In this document: one piece after another, positions 1 through 12,829 of the stretch
Layout of the letters: the number at the start of each line of letters is the position of its first letter
Position numbering within the stretch: the stretch's first letter is position 1
DNA from: Diadophis punctatus similis
Taxonomy: Eukaryota; Chordata; Lepidosauria; Squamata; Dipsadidae
Direction of reading: 5' to 3'
Length of the DNA: 64,000 nt
NCBI GenBank assembly: GCA_023053685.1
Contig: JALIGW010000001.1
Span: forward strand, 224,338,434 to 224,402,433
Made by a program: the position numbers and the translations under genes
Notes under the pieces: model-generated
The model's input: the letters and a program-made list of their open reading frames with translations, nothing else
The model's database searches: none
Told to the model about the DNA's origin: nothing

Positions 1-307
1 TTAAATAATGAATTGCTATTTTTGATAATATGTAATAGTTTATCTGTTTTTGATTGTATTTTGGAAAATTTTAATGGTGCAATAAATTAGTTTGTGTTAC
101 ATATGAATGGATGTAGCAAGGATTTGCATGGCTGCCGCTGATTGGCTGACCTAGCGGTGGGAAAAATAAACTGCCGTCATTGGTCGGTGTTCCTTAAATA
201 GAGAGCCCTGGCAGCCTGCCGGCAATTTGTACATCGCGGCTAGGGAAATAAAGGTGATGAAAGTTTCCTGCGTCCCTTCTCTTCTTCACTGCGCCCCCTA
301 TCTAACA
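1..307 (+). repeat. 5' LTR (left end outside window or unclear) of a Ty3-type element
   Basis: This stretch precedes a gag-pol region and has the layout of an LTR: a TATA-like TTAAATA at 194-200, a poly(A) signal AATAAA at 247-252, and an end in ...TAACA at 303-307 followed one base later by TGGTGATGAAGG, which sits where a primer-binding site is expected. The true 5' terminus cannot be fixed because no matching 3' LTR is present in the window. The LTR call rests on position and signals, not on a pair comparison. Confidence 0.5.
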
Positions 308-370
308 CTGGTGATGAAGGTGGGATTCTGAAGAGGGCAAGAAGAGAGAAAGGAATTGACCACCCACCTC

Positions 371-1300
371 ATGGCATCCACAGCCATCTTTACAGCCTGC
401 TCCGGCCAACCTGAGGATGACTACCCAGACCTCCCCCGCACCAGTATTATTTGACCTGCAAGCAGAAGAATGGCACACATACATGAGCCGGTTCAGGATG
501 TTCCTGGAAGCCAACAATTAACAAGACCTGCCGGACAACAGCACGAGCCCTTTTTCTCACCTATTGCAGAACGAAGTTCTATAAGATGGCACAGACCCTT
601 GTCACACCCGCGGACATAGAGGCAATCTCGTGGACAATGCTGCAAAATACCCTCAAAGACCACTATGCCCCAACGGTGAGCCCAATGGTGAGCCAGAATG
701 AGTTCTATCATTGGTGCCAACGAGAATGGGAGTCCATAAATGACTTTGTGGCCAAGCTGAGGGAAACTGCGACAAAGTGCGAATTCGTCAACCCCGAGGA
801 GATGATGAGGGATCGGGTAATCCTGGGAATGAAGGACCTAACCCTCCAAAAGAAACTGTTGGTGCGAAGAGGGGTGACATTTAAGGACATAGTCGAAGAA
901 GCGAGGGCTGCGAATCCTCAGATAACTACACCGCAGACATCAGGAAGACCAGCGGCGTCCATCGCGCCCACCGAGAGCCTGACTGGACCACAGAGGTTCG
1001 CGAATACGGGGATGAATGGGAAGAAGAAGAAGCCATCCACTGAGTATATCCGGACAAACGGGTAAGCCCCCGGGACAATGACTTTAAGCAACTCCATTGC
1101 TCTTGATGTATGGGGCTCCATGCCAGGGTGGTGTGCCATTTTAAAGAGGCCATCTGCCACCAGTGCCAAGAACAAGGCCACATAGCCGAGGCCTGTAGAG
1201 CCACACAGCCAAACCCCTACCATCCCAAACCACCATCGGGCCCTTGGAGGCAAGGGCAAGTGAGACCTGGATTCCAACGGAATAAGCGCAGGGAGGAGCA
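371..1300 (+). pseudogene. Ty3-type gag remnant with CCHC zinc knuckle
   Basis: The reading is spread over more than one frame. A first piece (about 440-525) ends in a stop. The main capsid-like piece is 586-1065, resembling the Retrotrans_gag domain of Ty3 elements annotated as K02A2.6-like (HYAP, then a W-x-S-I-N-D-F-V type helix, CEF, MRDR and a leucine-rich end). A CCHC knuckle (C-x2-C-x4-H-x4-C) lies at 1155-1196 in a third frame. Frameshifts and stops make this a dead copy. It would have coded the structural particle protein. Confidence 0.75.
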
Positions 1301-1369
1301 CTATCCAGACACCCAGGGAATCAACCAAACCACCATGGGGCACTCGGATCCATGCGATGGGAACAAATA

Positions 1370-3060
1370 CCATGTAACCATCAACATTGAAGGAACCCCA
1401 TGCAAAATAGAGCTGGACACTGGATCATTTTTTACCATTGTGTCCTGGCGAACGCTCCAACGCCAACAATATCCAGAAGACAACTCAAGCCGCAGAATAT
1501 CAAGTTGAACGACTTCCAGGGAAACAGCATTCCCATGTGGGGCCAAGCCAAAGTAAAGGTACAATTTTAAAACTTCTATGGCCGACTTCCCCTGACCATC
1601 ATTGCAAGCGACCGCCCCACATTGCTGGGCATCAAATGGTTCAAACCATTAGGACTTGGCATCACGGGCATAAACCAAATCAGAGGGAATGAGCTACACC
1701 AGTTGCTGTCAAAATTCAGGGACATGTTCGACAGAAGCCTAGGTAAATATACAGGGAAACCTATCTCGTTTAGCCTAGACCCTAGTGTTACCCCAATAAG
1801 GCTCAAGCCACAGAGGGTTCCGTTTGCTCTATGGTCCAAGGTAGAGGAGCAATTAGATAAACTCATTGCCCAAGGGATCCTGGAGCCGATCAATCATGCC
1901 ACATGGGAGACCCCAATAGTCACCCTAGTAAAGCCAGACGGCTCCATCCGCATCTACACAGATTATAAGGGGACTTTAAATAAAGCATTACAGAAAAGTG
2001 CATATCCGGTGCTGGTATTGGAACGTCTGCTACATTCACTGGGAAATGGCAAAATATTCGCCAAATTGGACTTGGTCCAGGCCTATCAACAATTACCAGT
2101 GGATGCGGCCACTGCAGAGGCCCAAACGATTGTGATGCATAGAGGGGGATTCAAATGCAAACGGCTGCAATTTGGAGTAAACGTCGCCCCAGGGCTATTC
2201 CAAAGCCTGATGGAGTGCCTCATATCAGGAGAATCAAATGAACAACTCATGGACCGATTAAAAGAAACATTGGGGAGGTTCCAAAAGAAGGGTCTCAAAG
2301 TAAAACAGGAAAAATGTAAAATCGGCGTAAACCAAGTCGAGTTCCTTGGATATTTAATTGATGGGTCCGGCATCCACCCCACGGACAGTAAAATAAAAGC
2401 TATAAAGAAGCCCCAACCCCTAAAAATAAAACAGAGCTACAAGCCTTCTTGGGACTATTGAACTTTTATAGTATTTTCTTAAAACAGAAGGCAACCGTTG
2501 CTGAGCCGCTCTACAAATTACTACGGAAGACGACCAGGAGGACAGCGTATTCACCACAGTCAAAGAGCTACTCTCGTCCGACAGTGTCCTAATCCAATAC
2601 AATGAGACTCTTCCCTTGCTACTGACCTGTGACGCATCCCCATTCAGAGTCGGGGCTGTTCTCAGCCATCGATTGCCAAATGGCTCAGAGGTGCCCATTG
2701 CCTACTACTCAGAGACATTGTCCCCTGCTGAAAGAAACTACAGTCAGATCAACAAGGAAGCCCTGGCTGCTGTTGCGGGGATCAAATGTTTCACGAATAC
2801 ATTTATGGGAGGAGATTCGAACTCATCACCGACCATAAGCCACTGCTGGGAGACCAACAAAGCCCGAACTACATGTCCCCCAGAATGACAAGGTGGTCCA
2901 TTTTTCTAACTGGATATAATTATAAACTGGTGCACCGCCCAGGCAAAAGGATCAGCAATGCAGACGCCCTCAGCAGATGCCCGATGCCTGACCTCGTAGA
3001 AGACCCAGCCCCCGTAACACAAGTATTATTAATAGACATTGGCACGGCCAGCCCAGTCAC
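1370..3060 (+). pseudogene. Ty3-type pol remnant: protease, RT, RNase H; integrase missing
   Basis: An aspartic protease motif D-T-G-S starts at 1416. Reverse transcriptase follows at about 1700-2460, with the fingers/palm pattern ending in LQFGVNVAPGLFQSLM. The sequence then jumps straight to LISGES, so the segment that should hold the catalytic Y-x-D-D is deleted (near 2225). RNase H is read at 2616-2790 (D-A-S-P and E-Y-like core) and, after a frameshift near 2790, at 2790-3045 (TDHKPL and HRPGKRISNADALSR). Similarity stops near 3060, without integrase or 3' LTR, so the copy is 3'-truncated as well as frameshifted. Confidence 0.82.
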
Positions 3061-5911
3061 ATCCATCTTTATTAACCATTCTTCTATTGTGGGTATTGTA
3101 ATATCTTTCCAATACTCAGCATATATAATTTGTGCAATCCATATATAACAATAAAACACCATGTTTTATGTTGAAAAACTCTGACAAAAAGTTTCTGCTC
3201 TAAATTGTACATTAACTTACAAACTTTTTTCAATTACTTTACTAATCCAATATTGTTTAGCTCATTTATAAATCAGTTCTTGCAAAATATATCATGAATA
3301 TTTAATTAAGAACTAAAACAGGATCTTGAAATTTGCTGCCTGCTCAGCCCAAGAGCACAGAAAATCCCAAAGGAAGTTCCCTCCTGCTCATAAAGTGCAA
3401 TGGGGGGGGGCCCTGAAAGCAGGTATTCTGGGTGAAGTTTCCCCTCTTCAGAAACAGTTTGCTCTCCACAGCATGGGAAGCACCCACTGTCATGGCCTTT
3501 TGGAAAACCTGAGTGTTCTAGAAGGCCTTTGGGACTACACTGTTGTGGGATTTCTGGTGGCAGGAATGGAATTATTACTTCCCACCCAGTCACATGACCG
3601 CCCAGTCACATGATCACCAGCAACCCCCCACCATCACATGACCGCAAGGCCACTCCCACCCAGTCACATGACTGCCAAACCACTCCCACCCAGTCACATA
3701 ACCACAAAGCCACACCCACCATCACATGACCATCAAGCCACATCCACAAAATAAGCCACGCCCACAGAACTGGTAGTAAAACATTTAGAACCCACCCCTG
3801 ATTCCATGGATGAAAATCTTAGAGGGGAAAACAATTCAAGAATCTTGGGAAACTCTGAAAAATGAGATTATAAAAGACCAGTCTAGCATAATACTACTGA
3901 AAAAGAAAAATAAGAGAAGGTGGGGACAGGAGATGGTTTTGCACCAGTGGCTAGGAAGTGTGCGTGCATGCAGCTCCATTTGTGCAAGGGCCATGCATGT
4001 GTGCCTGCCACTTGTGCAAATAGAGCTCTGACGTACACGCTTGCCCGCTGCTCATACAAGTAAGGATGTATGTGCACACGCATGTGCTCGCTGGCCTTTT
4101 CTGCAGCCCAGTTGCAAACCCCTCAAGGCTCACTAGTGGGCAGTGGCCCACAGGTTGGAGACCCGGGGTTTAAACAATATCTCCACCACTGAAAAGCGGG
4201 GGGAGTCAGCATAAGGCAATGCATACAGACTGTAGTGGCAAACACAACAATTGTGATTTACAAGCAGCTTTTTTCTTCTGGAGTTGAGGGATAAATACTT
4301 ATGTATCTTGCACTCACTCTGTAATTTTGGATCATAAGTGGCAGTTTATAGTCATAATGGCCATTCCTTATTTTATTCTATATACATATATTTGTCAAAT
4401 TCCTTTTAAAGCCATTTCCACATCAGAGAGAAGCAGACTCTGAAGCACAAATCCATTTTACACAAAGGAAGTCTTTCCCAAGTCTCCTCTTTCAGCTGCA
4501 TTGGTTCATTCCACATTCTGAGATGTGAAAAAGAGATTTTTCTTTCTGTTTGATTCCACAAGTCAATTGCCTTCTTATACCTCCTTGCCAGACATTCCAA
4601 AATAGCACATCCTGAATTGAAATGGCAGGAGCGGTAGAGTATTTACTGCAACAACATTTCTTCCATTTGCTGGGCTTCATACTACTATGATGCTTAGTAA
4701 ATGATATACAAATATTATGTGTCTAAGAGACCCAAAACTTGAGGAAGTGGTATGGGGAAGAGAAAAACTAGTTCAGGTATCATTTCTCAGTTACAATGCA
4801 AGCTAATTAAATTATATGATATTTAAAATGGAATACAAACTTTAAAAACTGATGGCAGAAAAAGACTCAGTGGTCCATTGAGTTTACTCTTTAAGTTTTT
4901 TTTAACTATTTGTGCTTTCTTTTCAATGTATTTATTTTTATTATTTTTAATTATTTTTAATTTATTTGGTTTTTTTAATTTTTGTCAGATGATGCTATGT
5001 TTATCCCAAGCATGTTTAACCTCGGTTACTAATGAATGACCAATTATCTCAGCTGGAAGTTATTTCTAAGCTTCCACTACTTTTTCTGTGAAGTAATACT
5101 TTCTAAATTTACTTTTGAACTTCCCTCCTGTCAGGTTGAGGTGATGCCATGCACTTGATTATTGCTTAATATTGAAAATGCTGCCTTCCAGAATCTCATT
5201 CACACCCTTAATATATTTAAAGGTTGTACATGACTCCTCTAAAAACATTTTCTAACTGAGGGAAGCAAAATGCCTATTTCATACTGGAAGTTTCCTTCTT
5301 TTATTTATTTTATTTTGGATTGCTCCAGTGAGCTAAAGGAAGCTGATCATTTAAGTAAATTTAAAATGTACTTTAGTGTTATGTAAACTGGGGACAATTT
5401 GGAGAAAAATATTTAAAAATAGTACGTAAATTTATATATTTCATCAGGATTAAAACACAGGTCTTAATACAAGTAGTAACTCAAGTTTTTATATGCTTCA
5501 GTAAGTTCTGACAAGTGCTGGATTTCTGTTCTCCTATAAACCAATATATATCTAATGTTTTTAATTCCTTTTTAAATAATTTTTGAAGATGTATTGATTG
5601 TCTTCCCTTAATCAGATTTGAAAAAGTCATTGTGTATGTTTCACAGTGTAGAAAGCTTCTGTGATTTATTGTCCACCTTTTCAATAGCTTGATCAGATAC
5701 CAACTTTCATTTTTGAGGCTTGGCATTTTTCAGATGAATGGAGAGAAAATCGCAATGTAGAGTCTTTTAAGTGGTCCTTGATTCAGATTGTGGTTCCTCA
5801 AAGGAAACCTTGCAGATTTTCTTCTTAGATCTATTCTCAACACAGGCCTATTTACTCATCTAAAATACTTTAGGGATCAAGGAAGAAAACATCCTTGTAA
5901 TTCCAGTGGAG
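3061..5911. other. Gene-free interval
   Basis: No coding exon or RNA gene was recognised. It holds a CACATGACC-rich minisatellite (separate entry), AT-rich stretches around 4900-5000, and a diffuse region at about 4860-5290 that resembles an old dispersed repeat but could not be assigned. Confidence 0.5.
3581..3800 (+). repeat. CACATGACC-rich minisatellite ending in a hAT-like terminus
   Basis: Degenerate units of about 30 bp built around CCCACCCAGTCACATGACC and CCACGCCCACC repeat roughly six times. The block ends ...AGAACCCACCCCTG at 3800, the same right terminus as the CAGTGGTGGG family seen at 24023, 26903 and 56371. A reverse-oriented relative is at 19070-19200. It is probably the internal minisatellite of a non-autonomous DNA element; the left end was not resolved. 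Confidence 0.5.
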
Positions 5912-6786
5912 CAGGGGTGTCAAATTCGATTTCATTGAGGGCCACATCAGGGTTGTGTTTGACCTGGGGGGGAGAGGTGGGCATGGCTGGAGGGCATGGC
6001 CTGCTCAACATCACTTGTGTCAGGGGAAGCTTTGGTGGCCTGGCCGGGGTGAGGAATCCATCGTCTCCAGAGGAGGAAAGTGAGATCAGGGAAAGTGCCA
6101 AACCCTTCTCCTCCAGAGGAGACTTGCTGTCTGCTGGTGGCCAAGTGCTAAGGCAGGACTTCCCTCCCTCCCTCCCCCTTCCTTCCTTCCTTCCTTCCTT
6201 CCTTCCTTCCTTCCTTCCTTCCTTCCTTCCTTCCTTCCTTCCCTTCTTTTCCTTTCCCTCTTCATTCTCCTTTCTTCTTCCTTTCCCTCTTTCCTTCTTT
6301 TTCCTTCCTTGCTCTCTTCCCATCTTTTCTTTTTTTTCTTTGTCCTTCCTCTTTCCCTTTCTCCTTTCCTCCCTTCTTGGATTCTCAAATGCAAAAGGGG
6401 AAACATTTCTCCTTTTGTTTTGTTTTGCTTTTAGTTTGTTTTGCTAGCCCTCTGCCAGCGAAAATGGAGCATGGGGGCTGTACATGCCCCCTTGGGCCCC
6501 ATTTTCGGCCTGACCAGCCTCCTGAAGCCCTCTGCCAGCAAAAATGGAGCCCAGGGAGATGTGTGTTCCCCAGGGCTCCATTTTCACTGGCACAGGGCTG
6601 CAAGAAGCCATCCAGGCGGAAAACATGGCTGGGGGGGGGTGGAATGCACGTTCCCCCCATGCTCCATTTTTGCTGGCAGAGGCACCATGGGCCAGTCCTT
6701 TGCTGTATCCATGGCTGGCCCGCAGGCCAGAATTAAGCACCCGGCGGGCTGGATCCAGCCCGTGGGCCTTGAGTTTGACACTCCTG
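5912..6786 (+). mobile_element. Non-autonomous hAT-like element (CAGGGGTGTCAAA family)
   Basis: The element starts CAGGGGTGTCAAATTCGA and ends GAGTTTGACACTCCTG, an imperfect terminal inverted repeat. It is flanked by a perfect 8-bp duplication CAGTGGAG (5904-5911 and 6787-6794), the size made by hAT transposases. Inside are a long TTCC/pyrimidine tract and several GC-rich copies of a GCTCCATTTT-containing unit. No transposase is encoded. Long open frames here come from the repeats and are not genes. Confidence 0.85.
6166..6400 (+). repeat. (TTCC)n microsatellite grading into a pyrimidine tract
   Basis: About 19 nearly perfect TTCC units occupy 6167-6243, followed by an impure pyrimidine-only tract to about 6375. 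It lies inside the hAT-like element at 5912-6786. Confidence 0.95.
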
Positions 6787-6839
6787 CAGTGGAGGATTTT
6801 TCTCCATGGTTCAAGACTACACATTTTTCATTCACCCTG

Positions 6840-7353
6840 TAATAATTTAATTTTAATTTAATTTAATTTAATAGATTTGTATGCCGCCCAACTTCCCAGG
6901 GACTCTGGGTGGCTCACAGCATATCAAATACAAAATCTACAAGACAATTTAAAAACAATTTAAAAACCCCTTAAAAAAACACATACATACTACTTTCATT
7001 GGGCCAGAACTTATCCCTGGTATTCTCAAGCTCAACGGTCCCATGCCTGATGGAAGAGCCAGGTTTTCCCTGCCTTACGGAAGACCAGTAGGGTGGAGGC
7101 GGGCCGGATCTCCGGGGGTAGTTGGTTCCAGAAGGCCAGAGCTGCCACAGAGAAGGCTCTCTCCCGTGGACCCGCCAGCCGACATTGTTTGGCTGACAGG
7201 ACCTGGAGGAGACCGGCTCTGTAGGCTCTCACTGGTCGAAGGGAGCTATGCGGTAGAAGGCAGTCTCAGAGGTATCCTGGTCCTAAGCCATGTAGGGCTT
7301 TAAAGGTAATAACCAACACATTGAATTGTGCCCGGAGACCAATAGGAAGCCAG
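6840..7353 (-). mobile_element. 3' end of an L2/CR1-type LINE (- strand), separated from its body by a Ty3 insertion
   Basis: On the - strand this encodes the ORF2 C-terminus (HWLPI, FKALHGLGPGYL, then LAGPRERAFS and WNQLPPEIR). It continues into a 3' UTR with the GAGCCACCCAGAGTCC / GGCGGCATACAAAT tail and a TTAAA-type terminal repeat (6840-6875), characteristic of reptile L2-like LINEs. The rest of the same LINE resumes at 13255. The two halves are separated exactly by the Ty3 element and share the target bases GCCAG. Confidence 0.85.
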
Positions 7354-7778
7354 TGTCGTGCCAAGGCCGACATATGCACCTTGGTGGGAGGGAGAGACAC
7401 TGGACCGGGGGATTGATGGTTGCCAACACAACAAACTCTTATCAGCAGTTCAATGCCTGACACCGGTGATTAACGTCCTGTTACATGAGACGCCGAGAAA
7501 GCCAAGCACAGAGAAATGCTGCAACCGGAAGAGGCAATCTAAGCCATGTCCAGCTGAGAGGGGAGGGCTTCACAGCACCGGATGGCGGTTTGGGGGGAGG
7601 GAATGGTGAGGATTTGCATAAATAGCACTGAGAGGAGGAGGATCTCAGAGCTGACTTTGACCTGAATGGGATCGGCATGGTCTGAGTTCTTATCTGTAGC
7701 GTGATTAAAAGCTGAAGTCCTTACTTTTGAAAGTGTCTTGAAGTCATTAGCACACAGGTTTGACTAGCCAGTCCGACA
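7354..7778 (+). repeat. 5' LTR of the chromodomain Ty3 element
   Basis: Begins TGTCGTGCCAAGG and ends AGTCCGACA. A TATA-like CATAAATA at 7617-7624 and an ATTAAA poly(A)-type signal at 7704-7709 give the usual U3-R-U5 layout. The internal region begins GAAAGTCAGC, where the primer-binding site would lie; no obvious tRNA complement was recognised. Confidence 0.93.
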
Positions 7779-7813
7779 GAAAGTCAGCTCTGCATCTTCC
7801 TTTTCTGAGTGGC

Positions 7814-9066
7814 ATGGCTGAGGGAAAAGCTGTGGATGTCCTAGAGGCGACGCCTATCCCTGCAGAGCTGCAGGGGGAGGGGCAGGAGCCCCCACAACCT
7901 GATGATGAAGCCCAGATGGTCGTGCGTCCAAAGCAGCAGAAGAGTGAGGATTTTACTTTGGAGGCCCAGGAGCTGCCTGATACTGGAACTGGTCTGCCAT
8001 CTACTGGCGAGTGGTGGCATAGTTCTGCATTAACAGGCAAGGTAGACCCAACACCACCCCTTGGAGCCCAATTTCAGGGATGGAGGGAGCGAAGGTGGAC
8101 TGGAGATGAGGAAGGTGAGTGGAGCTACTCCACAGACCCTGGGGCCAGTACCCTGGATATCTTACGGGACCGTTTCGGGGAGGGTAGCTTTAGAGACGCA
8201 CCCTCTTGGCAACCTTGGGTGTCAGGGTTGGACCCCTTAACCAAGCGGCACGGGAGCCCCACTGGGTCTAGCTCAGCTACGCGCTTCCGTCTTGCCAGTC
8301 TGAGATTTGATGTGCCAGTTGGTTCTGAACGGTTTAAAGGGAAGGAGAAGGCATACTCTACTGGACTACAGGATGAGTCGCACGCTCAGCGCAAAGCTTC
8401 TGAAGTGCCTGGAGTAGGTCACAGAAGTGACAGGAGCTACCAGGGCCCTCGTCGAGGTGGTCGAGATGGAGTGACAGGCCAGTTGCCACCATGGCCGATG
8501 GGCATGTGGCCTCAACAAGTGATGTGGGGCCCACCTCCTATACAAGCCACGTTTGATGGCAGTGCTGATCGAGTGGCCTTGTTCATTAGCCAAATAATCA
8601 GCCACATTGACATGTATGGCCGCATTTACCCCTCTCAGTGGGCGATGGTGGTAGCGGTCACAACTGTACTGACGGGGAGGCTGCTGATTGGGTTGCTGAC
8701 CTCCACAGTGAGCATGCTAGGGAACTAGCTAACCTGGGACTGTTTCTCGAGGCACTGAGAGTGCGGTTTGATGATGTATCCAGAGCAGAGGTAGTGGAGG
8801 GGGAACTATTGGCATTGAGGCAGAGAGGCCAGTCGGCACGGGACTACGTACGGGACTTTCGTAAGCTAGCGGGTCGCCTACGAACATGGCCTGAAAGAAT
8901 GCTGGTTCAGCAATTTCGGTTGGGGTTGGACAAGGAGCTGAGGCAAGCGTGTATTTACCGGGGATTGCCTCCATGTTTGAATGACTGGTTTCGAGCAGTG
9001 GTGGAGCTGGATGTAGGCCTAAGGGAATTTAGGTCTCAAGGTGATAGTGGATGGCGTCAGCAATGA
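7814..9066 (+). pseudogene. Ty3 gag, frameshifted
   Basis: The likely start is the ATG at 7814 (MAEGKAVD). The first part runs in frame 2 to about 8680. A frameshift around 8670-8690 moves the capsid-like part (ADWVADL, LRVRFDD, ARDYVRDF, EQ/ELRQ-type helices) into frame 1, which ends at a TGA at 9064-9066. The next frame-1 codons continue directly into the zinc knuckle, so the TGA appears to be a nonsense change within a formerly continuous gag-pol frame. Role: particle protein of the retrotransposon. Confidence 0.8.
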
Positions 9067-9072
9067 AGACTT

Positions 9073-11220
9073 ATGGTACCATCGCCGGGCCCCAGGGTGG
9101 GGAGGCCCAATGTGCCGGCTCCGAATACACCGGCCCAGAGGCCCCCGTTCCGGTGTTTTAGGTGCAATCAGGTGGGACACCGAGCGGTAGAGTGTCAGTT
9201 GCCGTTGCCAAGGCCCCCAGCTGCAAAACAGTCATTTGGTGGAAGCGCGGATCGAACTCGTCCAACACCTGAACAGTCCAGGAGAGCCACGCAGACGCCC
9301 CAACCGGACACTCCCACTCCAACCAAAGAAACTAAAGTTCATAATCAAATCTCAGTGATGTTGGCCGATAGTGAGGATGAAGATCCGGAGGATCCTATGG
9401 TACGTGATCCTATACGTCCCTTTATCATTCAGGTGAACGTCCAGAACCTGAGCACCTTGAAACGGATTTACCAGGGAGCCTTAATCGATTCGGGGTGTAC
9501 TCGGTGTTCAATACGCCGCGCTGTGGTAGACGACTTGGGGGTCCGGGTTCTGAAATTACGCCAGCCCATTAAATTCGAACAAATGGATGGCTCCGTGCTG
9601 GGAGGAGTGCCAGCTACCCATGTTACTGAAAAAATCAAGCTTGAAATGGGGAACCATTGGGAGATCATTAGATTTGTAGTTGTGGACCATATGGTTGAAC
9701 CAATCATTTTAGGATTGTCTTGGTTAGACAAATGGAAACCGACCATCTGGTGGGAGGGGGGGTTCCGAAAGCTAAGGTTGGCATTGGGACTGGAACCACC
9801 AACTATTGATCAAGAAACAGGGTCTGTAGGGAAGGAGGGTGATGAACAACGTCTAGAGGAACATGAGACTGGAGGGTTCCCAAGTATGTACAATGATTTG
9901 GCACAAGTCTTTAATGAGGATGAATGCGAGGTCTTACCACCTCATCGACCGACTGATTGTGCTATAGAGTTGATTCCGGGGGCGACGCTGCCAAAGCCCC
10001 GTATGTATTCCATGACTCCAAAGGAACTTGAGGAGTTACGTAGATATATTGATAAAAACCTGGCCAGGGGTTTTATATGCCCTAGTAGATCTCATATGGC
10101 CGCTCCCGTTTTGTTTAGGGAGAAGAAGGATGGTGGCCTGCATTTGTGTGTTGATTTTCGTGGGCTAAATGGGGTATGTGTGGAACATTTATATCCATTA
10201 CCATTAATGAAGGACTTGCTCGCCACATTAGCCACGGGTAGAGTGTTTACTAAACTAGATCTAAGAGAAGCGTATTACCGGGTGCGTATCCAACCAGGTG
10301 ATGAATTGAAAACAACATTCAATTGTCCATTAGGGAGCTATCAGTTCCAGGTGATGCCATTTGGGTTACAAGGCGCCCCGGCTGTCTTCATGCAATTGAT
10401 AAACAAGGTCTTGCATGAGCATTTGTATCGGGGGGTACTTGTATACCTAGTCGACATATTGATTTATACAAAGACAATGGAGGAACACACCCGGTTAGTA
10501 CGACAAGTGTTGAAAAAATTACTAGATGCCAAACTCTTCGTGAAACTCTCCAAGTGCGAGTTCCACCGAACTAGGTTGGATTATCTAGGTTATCGCATTT
10601 CTAGTGATGGGGTGGAGATGGACCCTCAAAAAGTAAAGGCGGTGTTAGAATGGCAAGCCCCCAAAACCAGGAAGCAATTGCAAAGTTTCCTCGGTTTTGC
10701 AAATTTCTATAGACAGTTCATTCCATCCTTTGCACAGGTGGCTTTGCCCCTAACTGATTTGTTACGCACTAAACCCACAACAACCAAACCACGACCAGGC
10801 CAAGCTTTAAAGTGGACGATGGAGTGTCAGCGTGCATTTGAGGCCCTGAAAACACTCTTTGCGCGTGAGCCTATACTGAAACATCCTGATCAAGACTCAC
10901 CTTTTATAGTACAGGCAGACGCAAGTGATGTAGCGGTGGGGGCTATTTTGCTGCAGAAGAATAGGCAGGGTAAACTTCAACCTTGTACTTATACATCCCG
11001 GAAGCTTACGCCCACAGAGCGTGGTTGGGCGATTTGGGGAAAAGAGGCTTTTGCGGTCCTTGGGCCCTGCTCACATGGCGGCACCTGCTGGAAGGTGCAC
11101 AGCAACCATTTGAGGTGTGAACGGACCACAAAAACCTGGAAGCCCTCCAAACACCCAGAAAACTGTCCCCAAAACAGATGCGATGGGCTCAATATTTCCA
11201 ACGATTCAAGTTCAAATTGA
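9073..11220 (+). pseudogene. Ty3 pol part 1: CCHC knuckle, protease, reverse transcriptase, RNase H
   Basis: A 715-codon frame. The CCHC knuckle (C-x2-C-x4-H-x4-C) is at 9154-9195. The protease has L-I-D-S-G with Asp at 9487-9489. RT spans about 9960-10620 with FTKLDLREAYY and MPFGLQGAPA; the catalytic box at 10444-10455 reads Y-L-V-D, so the first of the two metal-binding Asp residues is replaced (GAC to GTC in effect). RNase H begins near 10860 (QADASDVAVGA). A frameshift near 11060 ends the true reading; the last 50 codons are out of frame. Confidence 0.88.
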
Positions 11221-12790
11221 AATATGTCCCAGCTGGTAAGAACTTCATGGCCGATGCCTTATCTCACCTTCCCCAATATAACAGTAAAAGGGAAGGTGTA
11301 ATACAAGCCATGATAACCCCATGTCAACAAGTGGGAAGGGGAGTAGAGGGAAATCTCTTAAACCCATGGCACGATAACTTAAGGAAAGCATTAGCAACAG
11401 ACCCTTGGCTAGCTGAACACCCAAGTGTATTGACTGACAGGGATGGCCTAGCCTGGAAGGGAGATAAATTATATGTGCCTATAACCCTTTGTGCCTCAGT
11501 GTTAAGAAAGTGCCATGATGTTAAGCCGGCTGGCCATTTTGGATTCTTAAAAACATTACATCTTACCAGACGGCAGTTTTGGTGGCCACGGATGAGGACA
11601 GAGGTTGAGGCCTATGTACAGAGTTGTCCTGTTTGTACAGTGAACAAACCACAGCCTGGTAGGCCGTTAGGATTGTTGCAACTGGTAGCTGATCCCAGTA
11701 GGCCATGGGAGGAGATTGGGATGGACTTTATAGTCGACCTCCCAGACAGCAATGGGCATACCGTAATATGGACAGTGATAGATTTATTCTCAAAACAAGC
11801 ACATTTCATCCCATGTATTGGTATAACTTCAGCCAAACGGTTGGCAAAAATGTTTTTACAACATATATATCGGTTACACGGAGTACCACGATGAATAATC
11901 TCGGATAGAGGAGTACAATTCACTGCCAAGTTTTGGCGAGAATTTGTACAACTAATAGGCTCCTCGCAGGGATTGAGCTCAGCATTCCATCCTAGCACTA
12001 ATGGAGCTGCAGAGAGAGCTAATGCTATGATAGAACGCTAATTAAGATGTTATGTATCGTACCAGCAAACAGACTGGTCTAGCTTGATACCTTTTGTTGA
12101 AGTAGCGTATAATAATGCTGTACATCGTAGTACTGGTCTCACGCCTTTCCAGGTAGTATATGGAATGGAATTCCCCACCATTCCAGAATTAGCTATGAAC
12201 CCCAAATGCTCCAAAACCCCAAAGGAATGGGCTGACAAGATTTGAGAAGGGTGGGCACAAGTGAAAGTAGCTTTAAGACAAGTGGCCGAGGAATACAAAA
12301 AGTATGCGGATAAACGCCGAAGGGATCATAAACCATTCCAGATTAGGGATAGGGTGTAGTTATCAACTAAATATCTAAAACTTCGAATACCTAGTAAAAA
12401 ACTAGGTCCTAAGTTATCTCGGCCCATTCCCAATCACTCAGGTGATTAACCCTGTAACGGTAGAATTGAAATTACCACCCTTATTAGGGAAGGTGCATCC
12501 CGTTTTTCATGTTAGTCTCCTTAAACCTGTAGGAGTAACTCGAGACCTACCAACAACCCCTGGTCCCATATATAGGGACCATTACGAAGTAGCTGAAGTC
12601 CTTGACTCCAGACTATTTCGAGGCAACCTCCAGTATCTGGTGTATTGGAAAGGATATCCAATTACGGAGGCTACCTGGGTGGCTGCGCATGACATACAAG
12701 CTGAACGATTATTAAGGCGATTTCATCGAAAATATCCACACAAACCAGGTCCCAATCAAGGTTATTTGAATGTGGCTAACCCTTTTGCTT
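11060..12790 (+). pseudogene. Ty3 pol part 2: RNase H end, integrase and chromodomain
   Basis: Reading continues in frame 3 (TDHKNLEAL after an in-frame TGA near 11118, then MRWAQYF). The integrase zinc-binding region (GHFG...H...CPVC, about 11530-11640) and the D-containing core (MDFIVDLP, VIDLFSKQAHF) follow. Stops are at 11892-11894 and, in continuing frames, near 12039, 12243 and 12357. The chromodomain is at about 12580-12740 (YEVAEVLDSR, QYLVYWKGYP, ATWVAA), which in chromoviruses guides integration to modified chromatin. Several stops sit at former CGA or TGG codons. Confidence 0.85.
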
Positions 12791-12829
12791 TATCCCCTGC
12801 AGGTGGACTCCTGGTAGAGGGGAGCCGCC

